Below are positions 21,416 through 32,276 of a stretch of DNA of 64,000 nucleotides, piece after piece. The position numbers and the translations under genes were made by a program. The number at the start of each line of letters is the position of its first letter. The stretch's first letter is position 1. Source of the DNA: Acanthacorydalis orientalis. Lineage: Eukaryota > Arthropoda > Insecta > Megaloptera > Corydalidae. The stretch spans positions 52,896,275-52,960,274 of the forward strand of contig CM068313.1 of NCBI GenBank assembly GCA_034766995.1. The letters run 5' to 3'. The notes below the pieces were generated by a model, which saw only the letters and a list, made by a program, of their open reading frames with translations, was not told the DNA's origin and made no database searches.

Positions 21416-22860
21416 TGAAACCTATTAGATTCGTATAAATACTTAAACATAATATAAAATTTATATTTTAATGAGATATTGTATATGAAAAAAATCTTAA
21501 TAATTCACATAAAAGTTTGAATTTTCTAATAGAAGGCTAATCGGTGAGATATATGAGTAAAAAAGAGAATTTACTTAACCACAGTGAATCTCTTATTAGA
21601 ATGATTATTGTGAGCAAATCCTGGAGGCGACATGCGAGTACATTTCTTTTATGTAAATTTATTTTCTGTTGTTCAGATTTTTAGCATCTTGGGATGAATT
21701 TTGAATTCATTTGAATTTTTTTTTCATTAACTTATCCTGGTTTATACTCAAAAATTCATATACTGATTAATTCATAAAATCATTTTAATCCTTTAAAACC
21801 GGGCGTGGATCTAGGAATCTATTGATCTTTTTTAAAGAAACTATGATCTCAGAACGTTATATTTTGGATGATATATTTAAAGGTCACTCATATCTTTCTA
21901 ATGAGACTAAATTTATAACTCTTTCCTTCATTAAAAAGACTTACGGTCATCCAAAAATCAGAAAAGTCGCCGTTTTTTCATGTGAAACATATAAAAGTTG
22001 TAAACTCAAGAATTGGTTTGAATAATATTTTTTTTCCAAAAACACATCATTGGAAGAAAACGTATAAAAAATTTTGAGACTCTACATCCAGGTACAAGAT
22101 GTGACCGATGTGAAAACGTTTTATGAATACTTGATTGTTTCAAAATTTTGCACATTCAACAGTAATCTTATTTCTGCAAATTTTCAATTGCAATCAATTT
22201 TTCCGCTTCCAATTATATGTTTTCAATCAAGAGATTTATATTTCCCCCAATATTATTTTCCACGATATATCTGATAGATCTGAAATATCTAATAGTTAAT
22301 CTGAATTAATGTATTTTTTCTTGTAACCGATAAATTTGCAATGTTTATCTCGTTTTCGATAAAAGAATATTCAACTAATCAAAACATATTTATAAATTTT
22401 TGCACCTTATCCTTCTCCCCAGCTTCAAAGTGTTAAAATCTATTCGAAAATGATTAAATTTGAAATTTGTTATAGAAGAACCTTTATAATTTGCATAGAA
22501 CTGTCAAAAATAGCAAGTATACAAAAAACAACATGATAAAAATCTCATAGGAGTGCTTTAATAATATAAAGCAGCCAAATAGCTGTAATAAAGCACAAAA
22601 TATCGAATACGTTCAGTGTAAACGTCTCTTTTCGTTTTAAGTAGATATTATAAATTCTACAGTTCACATAATGTACTAAAAATTTAAAATAGATTTGTAT
22701 AATGTAAATTTGTATAATGAAATAATTTAAAATACTTGTTTATAAATCAGATATTTAATTGAGCATTATGGGAAGATTCAAGTTGCAATTATTTATTTTT
22801 ATATTTTTGTTCCGTTAGTGTATTATCCTAATCGTTTTGATCTTGGTGTTTCAATTGAAT
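21416..22860. other. AT-rich stretch, nothing recognised
   Basis: Open frames of about 67 codons (21822-22025 and 22074-22274) show no recognisable family. No transposon ends were seen. Confidence 0.5.
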
Positions 22861-22887
22861 AGCTACCTGCTACAACTAGTTACAGAT

Positions 22888-22942
22888 CTTGAGACATCTT
22901 CAAGCAGGTTTATATCAACAAGCTACCTGAAGATGTCTCAAG
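22888..22942. repeat. Perfect 15-bp inverted repeat (hairpin)
   Basis: CTTGAGACATCTTCA at 22888-22902 pairs with TGAAGATGTCTCAAG at 22928-22942 across a 25-base loop. AGCTACCTG also occurs directly at 22861 and 22921. The right arm, ACCTGAAGATGTCTCAAGAG, followed by a CAATAAAAATATTTATTT run, resembles the TGAAGATG-type ends of several arthropod retroelements. That identification is tentative. Confidence 0.6.
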
Positions 22943-22989
22943 AGCTGCGATTTATCCGTAATAGTTAACTACTCAAGTAACTCACCAGG

Positions 22990-23431
22990 ATCAACATTAC
23001 AAAGACAATAAAAATATTTATTTAACTTTTTAATTTGTCTACTTATTTTCATAAGAAAACTATAAACATTTTCTTTATTCTTTTATAAACCTGAATAATT
23101 TAGAATCTGATATTTCTATATAATATTATATAAACATTGCAACAATGAAAGTGTTCGAATGATATTAATTATTTATAATTAAAAAAATAAATAAATTCCG
23201 ACAAATCAATAAAACATTGAAAGTTACTTTCTATTGAAATGTAATATGTTTTGTAATTAGTAAAATGTATTGCTTCTTTCTTATAAAACAAATTGTTTAA
23301 GAGTCTATAATTATATAAGAAATTTCGAGAAACGGCACTGAAATGAATGTTTATTTGAATTTTCAAATTAAAATAATGAGAGTTATAAGCTTGATTCTCT
23401 AAAATGTTTTCAAGATAAAATTAATGTATAG
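22990..23431. other. AT-rich stretch, nothing recognised
   Basis: Nothing supportable apart from the AT bias. Confidence 0.5.
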
Positions 23432-24398
23432 TTAACCCCTTAAGCGTTTTGTTTTATTTTGAGAATGTGTACTGGTGTGCGCAATTATTTCTAGGCGATG
23501 ACGAGTATACTCGACGGAAACACAATAAATGTACTTGTTGTAAGATTGAGTTCAATTATAATAAAATGATAAATTTTTGGTTGTTTCCTTGAAGAATTCT
23601 TAATTTTATTGGTAAATAATTCACAAATCGTATTTCATTATTGTTTGTTGGCAACCATTTTTTTAATCTTGAATGTTGTTTTAAATTCAGGCGACTTTCC
23701 AAATTTTGCTCAGCATATAAATTAGTTTGCTCCAATATTATGTTTAGTAATTCCTAATCTAAAAATTTTACCATATAGAACACACATTCGGTTTTTGATG
23801 AATGGGGAATAATGAAATTTGGACTAGGATGAGCAGTAAATTTAAATGGTGCTCGCTCTCCACCTCTAATATTCGATTGTACATTTGAATTTTTATTTTC
23901 TTTATCGAGTTCATTACCTTCTTCATCCTCATCACTACTTTCATCAGAAGACGTTGAAATTACTGATATTCTTTCCTGTTCCTTATATGTAAAACCGCAT
24001 CTTCATTATCTTCTTCAACATCATCACTACTTTTATCAGAAGACGTTACAACTGTTACCACTCTTTTCCGTTTTCTTGGATGTAAAGATATATTTTCATC
24101 ACTTTCAGTGAAACTCATCTGGGAGGATAAATAAAAACTTTACTCACTTCACAATTTATTTTATTACACCCTATAATACCTTCCCTAGATAACAAACGTA
24201 AGATTCACGAAACAAAAAGAAAACTGATTAGAAATATTCTAAAATGTGCTAAAATTACAAATATATATTTTTTTACCTAAATTTTACAATAAATAGCAAA
24301 AGTGATTTTTTTTAACATAACGAGTATACTCGACACTAAACAAAAAAATGCCGTCTTTTCATGATGAACATACTCGACATAAACTCTTAAGGGGTTGA
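23432..24398 (-). mobile_element. piggyBac-like non-autonomous element
   Basis: It is flanked by TTAA (23432-23435) and a degenerate TTGA (24395-24398). The ends are inverted repeats, CCCCTTAAG on both sides. The palindrome CGAGTATACTCG lies subterminally at each end (23502-23513 and 24321-24332), with a further half-site ACTCGAC near 24373. The minus strand from about 24119 encodes a piggyBac N-terminal relic: MSFTESDENISL, then acidic serine-rich runs (TSSDESSDEDEEGNEL), GGERAPFKFTAHPSP, and TNLYAEQNLESRLN followed by LKKWLPTNN. Frameshifts are present and the catalytic domain is deleted. Confidence 0.85.
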
Positions 24399-24534
24399 AA
24401 AAATGAGATTAATTTTGATTTGAAATAAAGATTCTAGTAATCTCAACACAAGTTTCTAGGATAAAAAATATTGAATAAAATCTTTGATGGTGGTGTAATT
24501 GATCTGTGTTATACTATTTATAAATTGATAATGA

Positions 24535-24713
24535 ATTGATGTGAATAATGTCCACCAATCAGAACGCAGACCTCGCGATATCCATCAACCAATCATTGAT
24601 GATCGGGATTGGAAATGTTTAACATACTATTTATAGAGTGTAGCGGGGGGAGCAACGTTGCGAGGAGGTAGTCTACACGAAAAAGGTGTTGTTTCATGGA
24701 ATCATTTTATTTA
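24535..24713 (+). repeat. Dispersed repeat B, copy 1
   Basis: It is less AT-rich than its surroundings. It aligns with the reverse complement of 55681-55870 through GATCGGGATTGGAAATG, AGCAACGTTGCGAGGAGG, TAGTCTACACGAAAAAGG and TGTTGTTTCATGGAATC. A CCAATC-rich segment (CCACCAATCAGAACG, CATCAACCAATC) precedes the matched core. It is non-coding and the family is unknown. Confidence 0.7.
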
Positions 24714-24735
24714 GATCTATCTATCTATCTATCTA

Positions 24736-24805
<70 letters not shown>

Positions 24806-24806
24806 A
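24714..24806. repeat. (ATCT)n(TA)n(GA)n microsatellite
   Basis: Compound tract that begins where repeat B ends. Confidence 0.95.
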
Positions 24807-25507
24807 AATATATTTTGTTTAAGTTATAAAATTCAAATACCATAACAAGAAATATGATATGTAAACGAATTAATACTTCACATAATACAAGTTTTTTTTT
24901 TAAAAAAAACATCTATTATTGATATCTTAATTCTTTGATAAATTTTTTTTTATTGTTTATGAAGTATTATTTTTTAGTTGTATAAACGAATTTCGTTACG
25001 ATGCTAAATTATCTCTGTAAAAAAATATTATTACATGTTTTTCGTATATTTTTACAGCAACATTTATTTCAAGTACTACATTAACCGACTTAATGTACAG
25101 ATATGTTGTAAAATATATTGAGATCTGCAAGGATAGCTATTACTGTCTAAAGATACAAGGTCTGAATCAACAGTACATACAGTTAGTTTTACCATAAATA
25201 CTGTTATAAAGTTTTGCAATATGCTTATATGTAACTGTAAACAATAAAGACGTGACTTTTCTTGTCATTGATTGTTTGGATTTTACGTATGAAAAAATTG
25301 CAAATGTGTATTTTTGACGAAGATAAATATATAAAAAATCGAGTAATTCTGATAATAGACGAGACAAAAAATGAAATAAAATTTTCGATACTAAACGAAA
25401 ATAAATTATAGCGTTTAAAGGTTATGATGAGAAGTCAGAGAGTCAAGTTACCTATATTTTAATTTTAAATAGAATTAAATAAAATATGTGTTTAATACAG
25501 GTATTAT
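24807..25507. other. AT-rich stretch, nothing recognised
   Basis: A 66-codon minus-strand frame (25167-25367) has no recognisable features. Confidence 0.5.
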
Positions 25508-25700
25508 ATATTAGGTATACAAATTAATTCGGTGCCATTTTTATAGAAAATAAATGTTTACGGAAAAATTGAATACATTTCCATTCACAAAATAGCCCAA
25601 ATTATCTTATATAACTTTGTCCCATTTGTCGAGTAACTGACCAAATCACTTGCCGGGGAAAAAGATGACTGATAATGTGCATAATTTGTTAATTTCTGTT
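25508..25700 (-). mobile_element. Mariner-type MITE family 2, end fragment
   Basis: The left end is TTAGGTATACAAATTAATTC after a TA. The minus strand encodes a C-terminal scrap (LLDKWDKVI, LGYFVNGNVFNF), the mariner terminal motif. The other end is missing or unrecognisable. Confidence 0.75.
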
Positions 25701-25841
25701 GTTTATTAGGGGAGAAAGAGAGTAGTAAACAAGGAGTTCCTGCTTTTTTTAAAAAAAAGGTCTACCAAGAAATTTAAACTTGAAAAACTTGACTCTATGG
25801 AAAAATTAACTGATTAAAATATTTCTGAAACCTTCCATATT

Positions 25842-25910
25842 AAGTTGGTAGCAAAGTAATTGCGGTTTTTGTTTTTTGAATTCTAAATTTAATTTTTTTC
25901 AATGATTCTT
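25842..25910 (+). mobile_element. Mariner terminal fragment
   Basis: TTAAGTTGGTAGCAAAGTAA then GCGGTTTTTGTTTT: the 5' terminal repeat and leader of the helix-turn-helix MITE family, without the coding part. Confidence 0.8.
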
Positions 25911-26813
25911 ATAATCTATTTAATTTCCTTAAACAAAAATACAATTTTGCATCTTAAAAAAAATAAATTAGCGAAAAGAAAACGAATATTAAAGTTTAGC
26001 AACATACATAATATTATTAGAAAAAAATATTCCTTTGTCATATTAGAAATGTAAGATCGAAAATAAAGAGATTAGACAAAATTATCACATATTAATTATT
26101 CAAAGATTTCGAATTAAATTCAAGCAAAAAATGTCAATATCCTCAATCACCTGTTGAATGAATGCAGTACCCAAATGGATTTTTTTAAAAATACAACATA
26201 CTTTTCTTTATTGTTCACTTAATGCGAAATGATGTCAATATATCTAATCTGTTCACGATTGATTATGTATTTAGAATGATTTAAAAAAGAAATGTGATTA
26301 ATAGATGTGAAGAAGAAAGTAATGCATGTATTACAAACGGCCTCGAAATGTGCGCGTTAGATGAAAACGTCGTATTGTACACAGTTTTTTCGACATATTT
26401 GCAGCACGACACACAACTAGAATATAAGTGGGCCGCTCGAGCGGAACATTTCCGGTTTATAGTTGAATTGAGTCTAGTTTGTTTAAGGTCGCATAACATT
26501 TGTTCAAATAATAATAATATTATTAATAATAAACCGAGTGAATGAGGATTGAATCATTTCCAATGTTCTTAAACGGATACGAGATGATATAATATGTCAT
26601 TCAGATGAAAGAGGATTTTCTAAAATTAAAAAAAAATTAACAGTTAATCTTCGTTTGAATATTTATAACTAGATGCATTATGTTAATTTTATCGTTCATT
26701 TTTATTTCTTCGACGATGAATCTATACATACGGAATATAAAAATGCATATTAAGTATGCATATAAATATGTATTGTTTTTATTTCAATACTGTTCTCACT
26801 GATAATATAAATA
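25911..26813. other. Unannotated stretch with a less AT-rich core at 26290-26550
   Basis: The core has overlapping open frames on both strands (83 codons plus at 26294-26545, 72 codons minus at 26281-26499). Neither has recognisable motifs. The lower AT content and absence of TE signatures could mark a conserved element, but this is unproven. Confidence 0.4.
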
Positions 26814-27250
26814 TTAGGTCGGTAGAAAAATAATTGCGGTCAATGACTTTCAAGCCCATATAAATTTTTATACCTAACTGTTTTAATTGGTCCAGAACTG
26901 TTTGATGACTAACGCCTAATTTTCGTGTAAGCTCTAGAATTGTTGTTAATGGTTCTGATTTAGCTAATGCCTTCAGTTGGTCATTATGAACTGAATAAGT
27001 CTTCCCCCGACCTTCTTCATCTTCAAAGTTTTCGTCCACAGCACGAATGTTTGTACAGTATGTTTCTTAGCAGTACTCACACTAAAAGCATTGTTTAATT
27101 TTCGAGAAGTTTCTACTGTTTTATCATTCGTTTTGAACTCATACAAAAATTTACTCTTTGCTTTTTTCATCATATCATCTTTAACCCTTAACGGTCGAGA
27201 GCTTTTTTTAAAATACTTGCCCATAAGACGACAGAAAATTATGTGAAAGC
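26814..27250 (-). mobile_element. Mariner MITE encoding only the helix-turn-helix region, copy 1
   Basis: The left terminal repeat is TTAGGTCGGTAGAAAAATAA. The minus strand encodes MKKAKSKFLYEFKTNDKTVE, SRKLNNAFSV, DENFEDEEGRGKTYSVHNDQ and LTRKLGVSHQTVLDQLKQLG. This is the complete N-terminal DNA-binding region of a mariner transposase, in two overlapping frames. Sequence then runs straight into the terminal repeat, so the catalytic domain is missing. The 5' end (right side) is truncated before the microsatellite at 27326. Confidence 0.85.
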
Positions 27251-27322
27251 TTGTAAAACGTTTATGAGAATGAAAACTTAAATAACATATTTAAACTGGT
27301 TTATTTAGATATAAATTCAAGA

Positions 27323-27325
<3 letters not shown>

Positions 27326-27358
<33 letters not shown>

Positions 27359-27367
27359 TATATATGT

Positions 27368-27406
<39 letters not shown>

Positions 27407-27472
27407 TATAGATATATGTATATATATAGAGAGAGAGATATGTGTGTATATATATATATAGATATATGTATG

Positions 27473-27537
<65 letters not shown>

Positions 27538-27626
27538 ATATATACATATATGTATATATGTATGTATGTATATATATATATATATATATGTATATATGTG
27601 GATATATATATATATATATATATATA
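27326..27626. repeat. Long interrupted (TA)n microsatellite, about 300 bp
   Basis: The longest simple repeat in the window: TA tracts interrupted by GATA, TGTA and a short GAGA run. It produces Tyr-Ile open frames of up to 129 codons on both strands, which are not genes. Confidence 0.95.
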
Positions 27627-28661
27627 AATGTTCATTAATTGTTACTCATAATGTTCTGCATTTATTTCTAATATATATAACCTCACTGTTGATTAAAAGA
27701 GATAAATTAAATTTCAATTTTTTTGTAAGTGCAGAATATTCATGTTTATTCGATTCAATTTATAGCTGTCGATATTTTTTTTATTTAGTGTATTATTCTT
27801 TCTAATCAAATGTAATGAACAGGTAATTGAATTTCTTGAATGCATTTGGAATTAATGATTAATAATACTATTACTTATTCAAACCTGTTTAACGATAATT
27901 ATAAATTGTAATTTGAATCAGATCTACTAAAAAAACAATATTAATAACAGCAATCTACGAGTTTTGAATGAATTTTATGACTAATTGATCATCAATTTAT
28001 TATATTCATGTCAACAACAACCGTTTTAAAACACCAAAACTGTTCGTATTAGTCATATAGTCGATTCTTTAATATTGAACTAGATATTTGCAATTCAGTT
28101 AACTAACTGGAAATGTTCAGTCCATCAGATCAAAACAGAATCGATTTGATAACGTGAAACATACAATTTATTAATTGCGCGAGGTCAATTATTTAAAACA
28201 TTCTTGAATACCATATTCGAAGCAATTATATATGGCAAGTACCGTTTGGCATGCATGACCACGCTCGGCGCCTTTAACGTGTATATTTTCATGATTCTTT
28301 CACTTTGGAGTTCTTAATAGATTGATTTTTTGATATTATATATATATATATATATACACATGAGCATAAAAGTATGTTGTTAGACACACATATATAATAA
28401 TAAACCGGAATGAACTTTAACTTTTTTTATGCAATTATATTTAATATATCGACCGTATTCACGGTTATTAAGTGTTTATGGCGATAATTTTCTTAATAGA
28501 AAGCGATTTATAGTAAGTCTAGATTTGAATGCAACTGCGTTTATAATTAACTTGCAATGATAATCTTCAGATTTAGAGCAATGATTTCCAATTTTGTGGT
28601 CTACAGATAGTCTAATAAAGATTTTTAAAAAGTGTACAAACTAAATATTATTATATTTCTA
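27627..28661. other. AT-rich stretch, nothing recognised
   Basis: It contains a small TA tract at about 28336-28362 and a slightly GC-richer bit near 28240-28290 (CATGACCACGCTCGGCGCC). No coding was seen. Confidence 0.5.
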
Positions 28662-28862
28662 GCATGATTCTGTAATTTCGAGTAATTATAATGAATGTCA
28701 TCTGCATAGACTAATATGTGACAAGATGTTACAAATATTACCCTCGTTTTCTTGATTTCCGATAGCATGATGTAGAACGTGCTTGAAAAGCAATGGCGAT
28801 AGTGCGTCTCCTGGCCTTACTCCTGTTTTTGTGATGAATTCATCCGATGTTCTTTTTATTGT
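28662..28862 (-). pseudogene. Reverse transcriptase palm fragment (non-LTR retrotransposon)
   Basis: The minus strand encodes TSDEFITKTGVRPGDALSPL followed by LFKHVLHHAIGNQ, the reverse-transcriptase block with the GVRQGDALSPLLFN consensus. About 60 bases on comes ILVYADDIHYNY, the YADD catalytic block. The spacing is shorter than usual, so a deletion lies between the two. It may belong with the LINE 3' end at 15.9 kb, but that cannot be shown. Confidence 0.8.
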
Positions 28863-29030
28863 ATAATGAATGAAAAAGCGAAATAAAAGAAGTAGTAGAA
28901 ATCAAGAAATTATATATTTTTTTTGTAAAAATATAAAAAATCTGATTTTGATAAATCATTATACTATTAAATTTAAATCAGTTTTATTATACACATATAT
29001 TTATTTCTTAATTTATACTGTATTAATATG

Positions 29031-29060
29031 TACTAATAATTTTTTTTGTTTCAGGTGAGT
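29031..29060 (+). promoter_or_regulatory. Candidate recursive splice (ratchet) site 1
   Basis: The site reads TACTAAT, a short AA, TTTTTTTTGTTTCAG, then GTGAGT. A branch-point-like TACTAAT lies 17-23 bases before the AG, and a polypyrimidine tract ends in CAG at 29054. A consensus 5' splice site begins at the next base. This juxtaposed acceptor and donor is the form of zero-length-exon ratchet points known from long insect introns. Sequence only; no transcript evidence. Confidence 0.6.
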
Positions 29061-29176
29061 GTTTTTGAAATATTATTACCGTTTTTCGCTGATAAAAGTA
29101 TTAAACGTAGTTGGATTGTATAGCATGTAAGTATAAATAAAACCTTATTGATATCTTTTTTTATTATAATAAAGCA

Positions 29177-29193
29177 TATATATATATATATAT
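29177..29193. repeat. Short (TA)n tract
   Basis: Small TA run. Confidence 0.85.
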
Positions 29194-29219
29194 AAAAATG
29201 TTAATAACGATATATAAAA

Positions 29220-29221
<2 letters not shown>

Positions 29222-29276
<55 letters not shown>
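29222..29276. repeat. (TA)n microsatellite abutting a mariner
   Basis: TA tract running directly into the left end of the mariner at 29277. Confidence 0.95.
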
Positions 29277-29280
<4 letters not shown>

Positions 29281-30374
29281 TTAGTGCAAAAGTTCATATA
29301 CTATCCATTAGGTGGTGTTAAAAGTGCCGCACAGCGGCGCTCATGATTGAAATATATTCATGTCATCTATCATTTGAAAGGTGACAGTCATAGCTCATTT
29401 GAACATCAGATGCATTTTTTCAATTCGATTTGTGTGTAAGAAATATTTTTGCAAATGGACAACGAAAAGATTCACTTTCGTCAAGGTATGTTGTACGAAT
29501 TTCGGAAAGGAGTTACCATTGGCATGGCAACGAAAAATATTCAAGTTTTAATGGCATTTTGGCATTTAAGGAAGTTGAGGTTCACGTTCGATATGTGGGT
29601 GTCGCACTAGTTGTCTGAAAAAAACAAGTTTGATCGCATCTCTTCGGCAATTTTTTGCTTGGACTCCTCAACAGAGAATCTTTTATGGATCGGTTGGTGA
29701 CTGGCGATGACAAGTATTAAGATCCTGTACAAGATCCTGGCAAAGATAAGATTCTGTACAACAACGTTCAATGTAGACTAACGTGGAAACAAACGAATAA
29801 AGGTGCAGAACCAGAAACCAAAGCTGGTTTGCATCCGATTAAGGTGTTTGGTTGAATTGCAAAGATGTTGTTCATTTTGAGCTGCTTCCACGGGGCGAAA
29901 CGATTATTAAAAGGAAGTACTGTCAACAAATAACCGACCTGAACGTAGCAATTAAAGAAAAGTATCCGATTTTGGTCAATCGCAAGGTAGTCATGTTCTA
30001 CCACGACAATGCAAAATCACATATCAAAACTGATTCTGCAAAAACTGAAGCGGTTGAAATGGGAAATTAGGTTTCATCTACCTTATTCTTGGATATTGCA
30101 CCTTCGGATAATTATTTTTTCCGATCGCTACAGAATAGTTTAAACGGTAAAAAGTTTGACACCGTGGAGGCCGTAAAAAACCACCGCACATCCTTTTTTT
30201 GCCAAAAAACCGCGTAGCTTTTACTAACAAGGAATGCAGCAGCTGTCTGAGCATTGGAAAATGATTGCAGAAAAAGACGTTCAATACATAATTGATTAAT
30301 AAAAGCGTTTTCTGTGAAAAATAATCGTCTTAATTTCAATTTTAAATCGTGTACGAACTTTTGCACTGATCCCC
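29277..30374 (+). mobile_element. Mariner element, broken
   Basis: The terminal repeats are TTAGATTAGTGCAAAAGTTC on the left and GAACTTTTGCACTGATCCCC on the right. Plus-strand coding starts at about 29457 with MDNEKIHFRQGMLYEFRKGV. It then loses most of the helix-turn-helix region and resumes with VTGDDKY (first aspartate), VHFELLPRGETIIKRKYCQQ, PILVNRKVVMFYHDNAKSH (second aspartate) and LDIAPSDNYFFRSLQNSLNG (third). A 72-codon stretch (29852-30070) is open; elsewhere frameshifts and stops interrupt. All three catalytic aspartates are readable. At about 1.1 kb it is slightly short, by deletion in the 5' third. Confidence 0.88.
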
Positions 30375-30381
30375 AATATAT

Positions 30382-30590
30382 AGGTTGATCTAATTTAGGC
30401 TTCAACATGAAAGTATCAAAAAAAATCGTGGAAATTAAAAAAAGCATGTTATTTGTTATTTAGTATTTTAGTTCAATTGTATTTCAGTATTGAATTAAAC
30501 TAAAATTCTAAATAAAAAGTAACATGATTTTTTGTTCATTTTACAATTTTTTTAACACGTTCATGCAGAAGCCTAAATTAAATCACCTAT
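30382..30590. mobile_element. Foldback MITE, long form
   Basis: The outer inverted repeats are GGTTGATCTAATTTAGGCTT on the left and AAGCCTAAATTAAATCACCT on the right. An inner inverted repeat (TTTAGTATTTTAGTTCAA and its complement) nearly fills the middle, so the whole unit can fold on itself. It is the same family as the array at 47.7-48.4 kb and the copies at 48651 and 49816. It is non-coding. Confidence 0.85.
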
Positions 30591-30797
30591 CATATAGAAA
30601 GCATTTTTATTAAATGTTTTATTATATCAGGATTATACTCTTTCAAATACAGTTTCAAGTCATTAAATCGAACGCGGTCGATAGAGATAAATCTGTGGCA
30701 CGATTCTTTTATAAATAATAATTCTTATAAATTATTATGCATGTCTAATTTCCTGTACATAAAAAATACATAAAACTAGATCGAAAAAATTAATAAA
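30591..30797. other. AT-rich spacer
   Basis: Nothing recognised. Confidence 0.5.
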
Positions 30798-30888
30798 AGG
30801 GACAGCCGGTATGAAGCGAAGCGGTCGTTTGTAACGAGTTAACAGTGTGGCGCGACACCCGTCGTGTTCGAGGCGGTCAGCCGCTCAG
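30798..30888 (+). other. GC-richer patch, possible non-coding first exon
   Basis: The 90-bp block is strikingly GC-rich for this window (GTGTGGCGCGACACCCGTCG, GAGGCGGTCAGCCGC). It ends in CTCAG followed by GTATGA, an acceptable 5' splice site, at 30888/30889. The following 200 bp is also less AT-rich. There is no transposon signature and no long plus-strand frame. An alternative promoter with an untranslated first exon of a plus-strand gene would fit. I see no TATA box or clear initiator. Confidence 0.35.
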
Positions 30889-31293
30889 GTATGAAAGTAG
30901 GCACTTATGTAACGTTCCATTCGAGTGCACGGAATAGAACAACAGTGTTCGGTCTGTCTGTGTCCGCTGTGATTGTTTTGAAAACGAGCGTTTATGATAT
31001 TCGAATATTTTAGTGAAACTAAGACGGATGTAAATAGGGTATGAAAAATGAAACGACCTCTTTGTACGCTCGATAGGATTCGATCTTCACGGAAACAAGA
31101 AAAAATGAAATTTATTATTCGGACATAAATCAACTGTATAACAATCGTTTTTACACACAGTACATATTGTTTCGTGTTTACGATACACATACATATTAAT
31201 GGAGTGAAATTGAAAACACTATAAATCAATTTTTGTATGCAAATTAATAGATTCATTGAAATTATTCGTAAAAGCTATGATTTTTCATTATTA
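30889..31293. other. Unannotated stretch after the GC patch
   Basis: It includes a 123-codon minus-strand frame (30885-31256), leucine/isoleucine-rich at its start and without recognisable motifs. I judge it a chance frame overlapping the GC-richer patch. Confidence 0.4.
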
Positions 31294-31892
31294 TTAGGCT
31301 GGTAGAAAAATAATAGCGGTTTATGACCTTGAAGTTCATATAATTTTTTCTCATTTTTGATTCTCCTAGCTGTTTTAAGTGGATCAGAACTGTCGGATGA
31401 CTAACGTCCAACTTTTGTGCAAGCTCTCGAATTGTGGTGCGAGGTTCTGATTCAACTAACGCCTTCGATTAGTCGTTATAAACTGAAGAAGAACGCTTAT
31501 GCCCTTCTTCATCTTTAAAGTTCTCATCCCCTGCATGAATTTCTTTTCATGCAGGGAATGAGAGCCTTATGATGATTCAGTATTGCATCATACGTTTCTA
31601 AACAGTACCCATACGAAAGCAATCGTTTAATTTACGAGCAGTTTCTGCTGTTTTACCATCCGTTTTGAACTCATACAAAAATTTTTTCTCATTTGCTTCT
31701 TTCCTATCTTTAATTCAATAGTTCAATTTGAATCAAAATTAATAATAAAACCAAAGCCGATGTCACCAAAATACAAACCGAAAAGTACACTTTAAAACGA
31801 TACTAACTTGATGAAATGACATATTTATTGAATAAAATTAAGGTTAGAATTCAGGAAACAAAAACCGCAATTATTTTCATACCCACCTAATA
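31294..31892 (-). mobile_element. Mariner MITE encoding only the helix-turn-helix region, copy 2
   Basis: Both ends are present: TTAGGCTGGTAGAAAAATAA on the left and, complemented, TTAGGTGGGTATGAAAATAA on the right, about 600 bp apart. The minus strand holds a degraded helix-turn-helix region (FLYEFKTDGKTAET-like, TVLIHLKQLGES) and then reads into the terminal repeat. A long 5' leader precedes it, as in the other copies. A 17-bp inverted duplication at 31523-31562 interrupts the coding region. The catalytic domain is absent. Confidence 0.85.
31523..31562. repeat. 17-bp hairpin inside the mariner MITE
   Basis: CTCATCCCCTGCATGAA at 31523-31539 pairs with TTCATGCAGGGAATGAG at 31546-31562 with one mismatch and a 6-base loop. 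The sister copies lack the duplicated arm, so it arose inside this copy. Confidence 0.9.
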
Positions 31893-32276
31893 GAATCGTA
31901 CATTAACCAAATTAATGGATATGACATATGAAAGTCTGTAAGTGAATACCTGTCTACCTATCTGTTCTCTCATTATATATTCTTACACCATTTTCTGTAT
32001 TGAAACTAAATATTTCACAATTTCTCTCTTTGATACTATGGATAAGATGTAATATTCGAATGACTTTTGATCCTTCTCAAACACATATTTTAAATATGTG
32101 ATGATTTTATATTCAAAAATAATTATTCCGTATGAAATAAATATACATTCTTGACAAATGTATGCATCAATATGGTATATAATAAAATACAAATTGTAGT
32201 AGATTAGACATGAAACACAATAACAAGTAAGGATTTGCTATTGCTCTACTATTCAAAGAAGTTAGAACAGGTGTCG
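31893..32276. other. AT-rich spacer
   Basis: Nothing recognised. Confidence 0.5.

Noticed and set aside
26281..26545. Overlapping 72- and 83-codon frames on opposite strands
   Set aside because: Being open on both strands over the same bases reflects composition; neither shows a family signature.
27291..27805. Open frames of 61-129 codons made of Tyr-Ile repeats
   Set aside because: They are translations of (TA)n microsatellites on both strands; the same applies at 2091, 5426, 12431, 16337, 19042, 41920, 44534, 48020 and elsewhere.
29430..29618. 62-codon plus frame in the mariner at 29.3 kb
   Set aside because: It is out of frame with the transposase, whose own frame begins at 29457 (MDNEKIHF).
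30885..31256. 123-codon minus-strand frame as a gene
   Set aside because: It has no recognisable motif, overlaps a less AT-rich patch that naturally has fewer stops, and has no paired splice sites.
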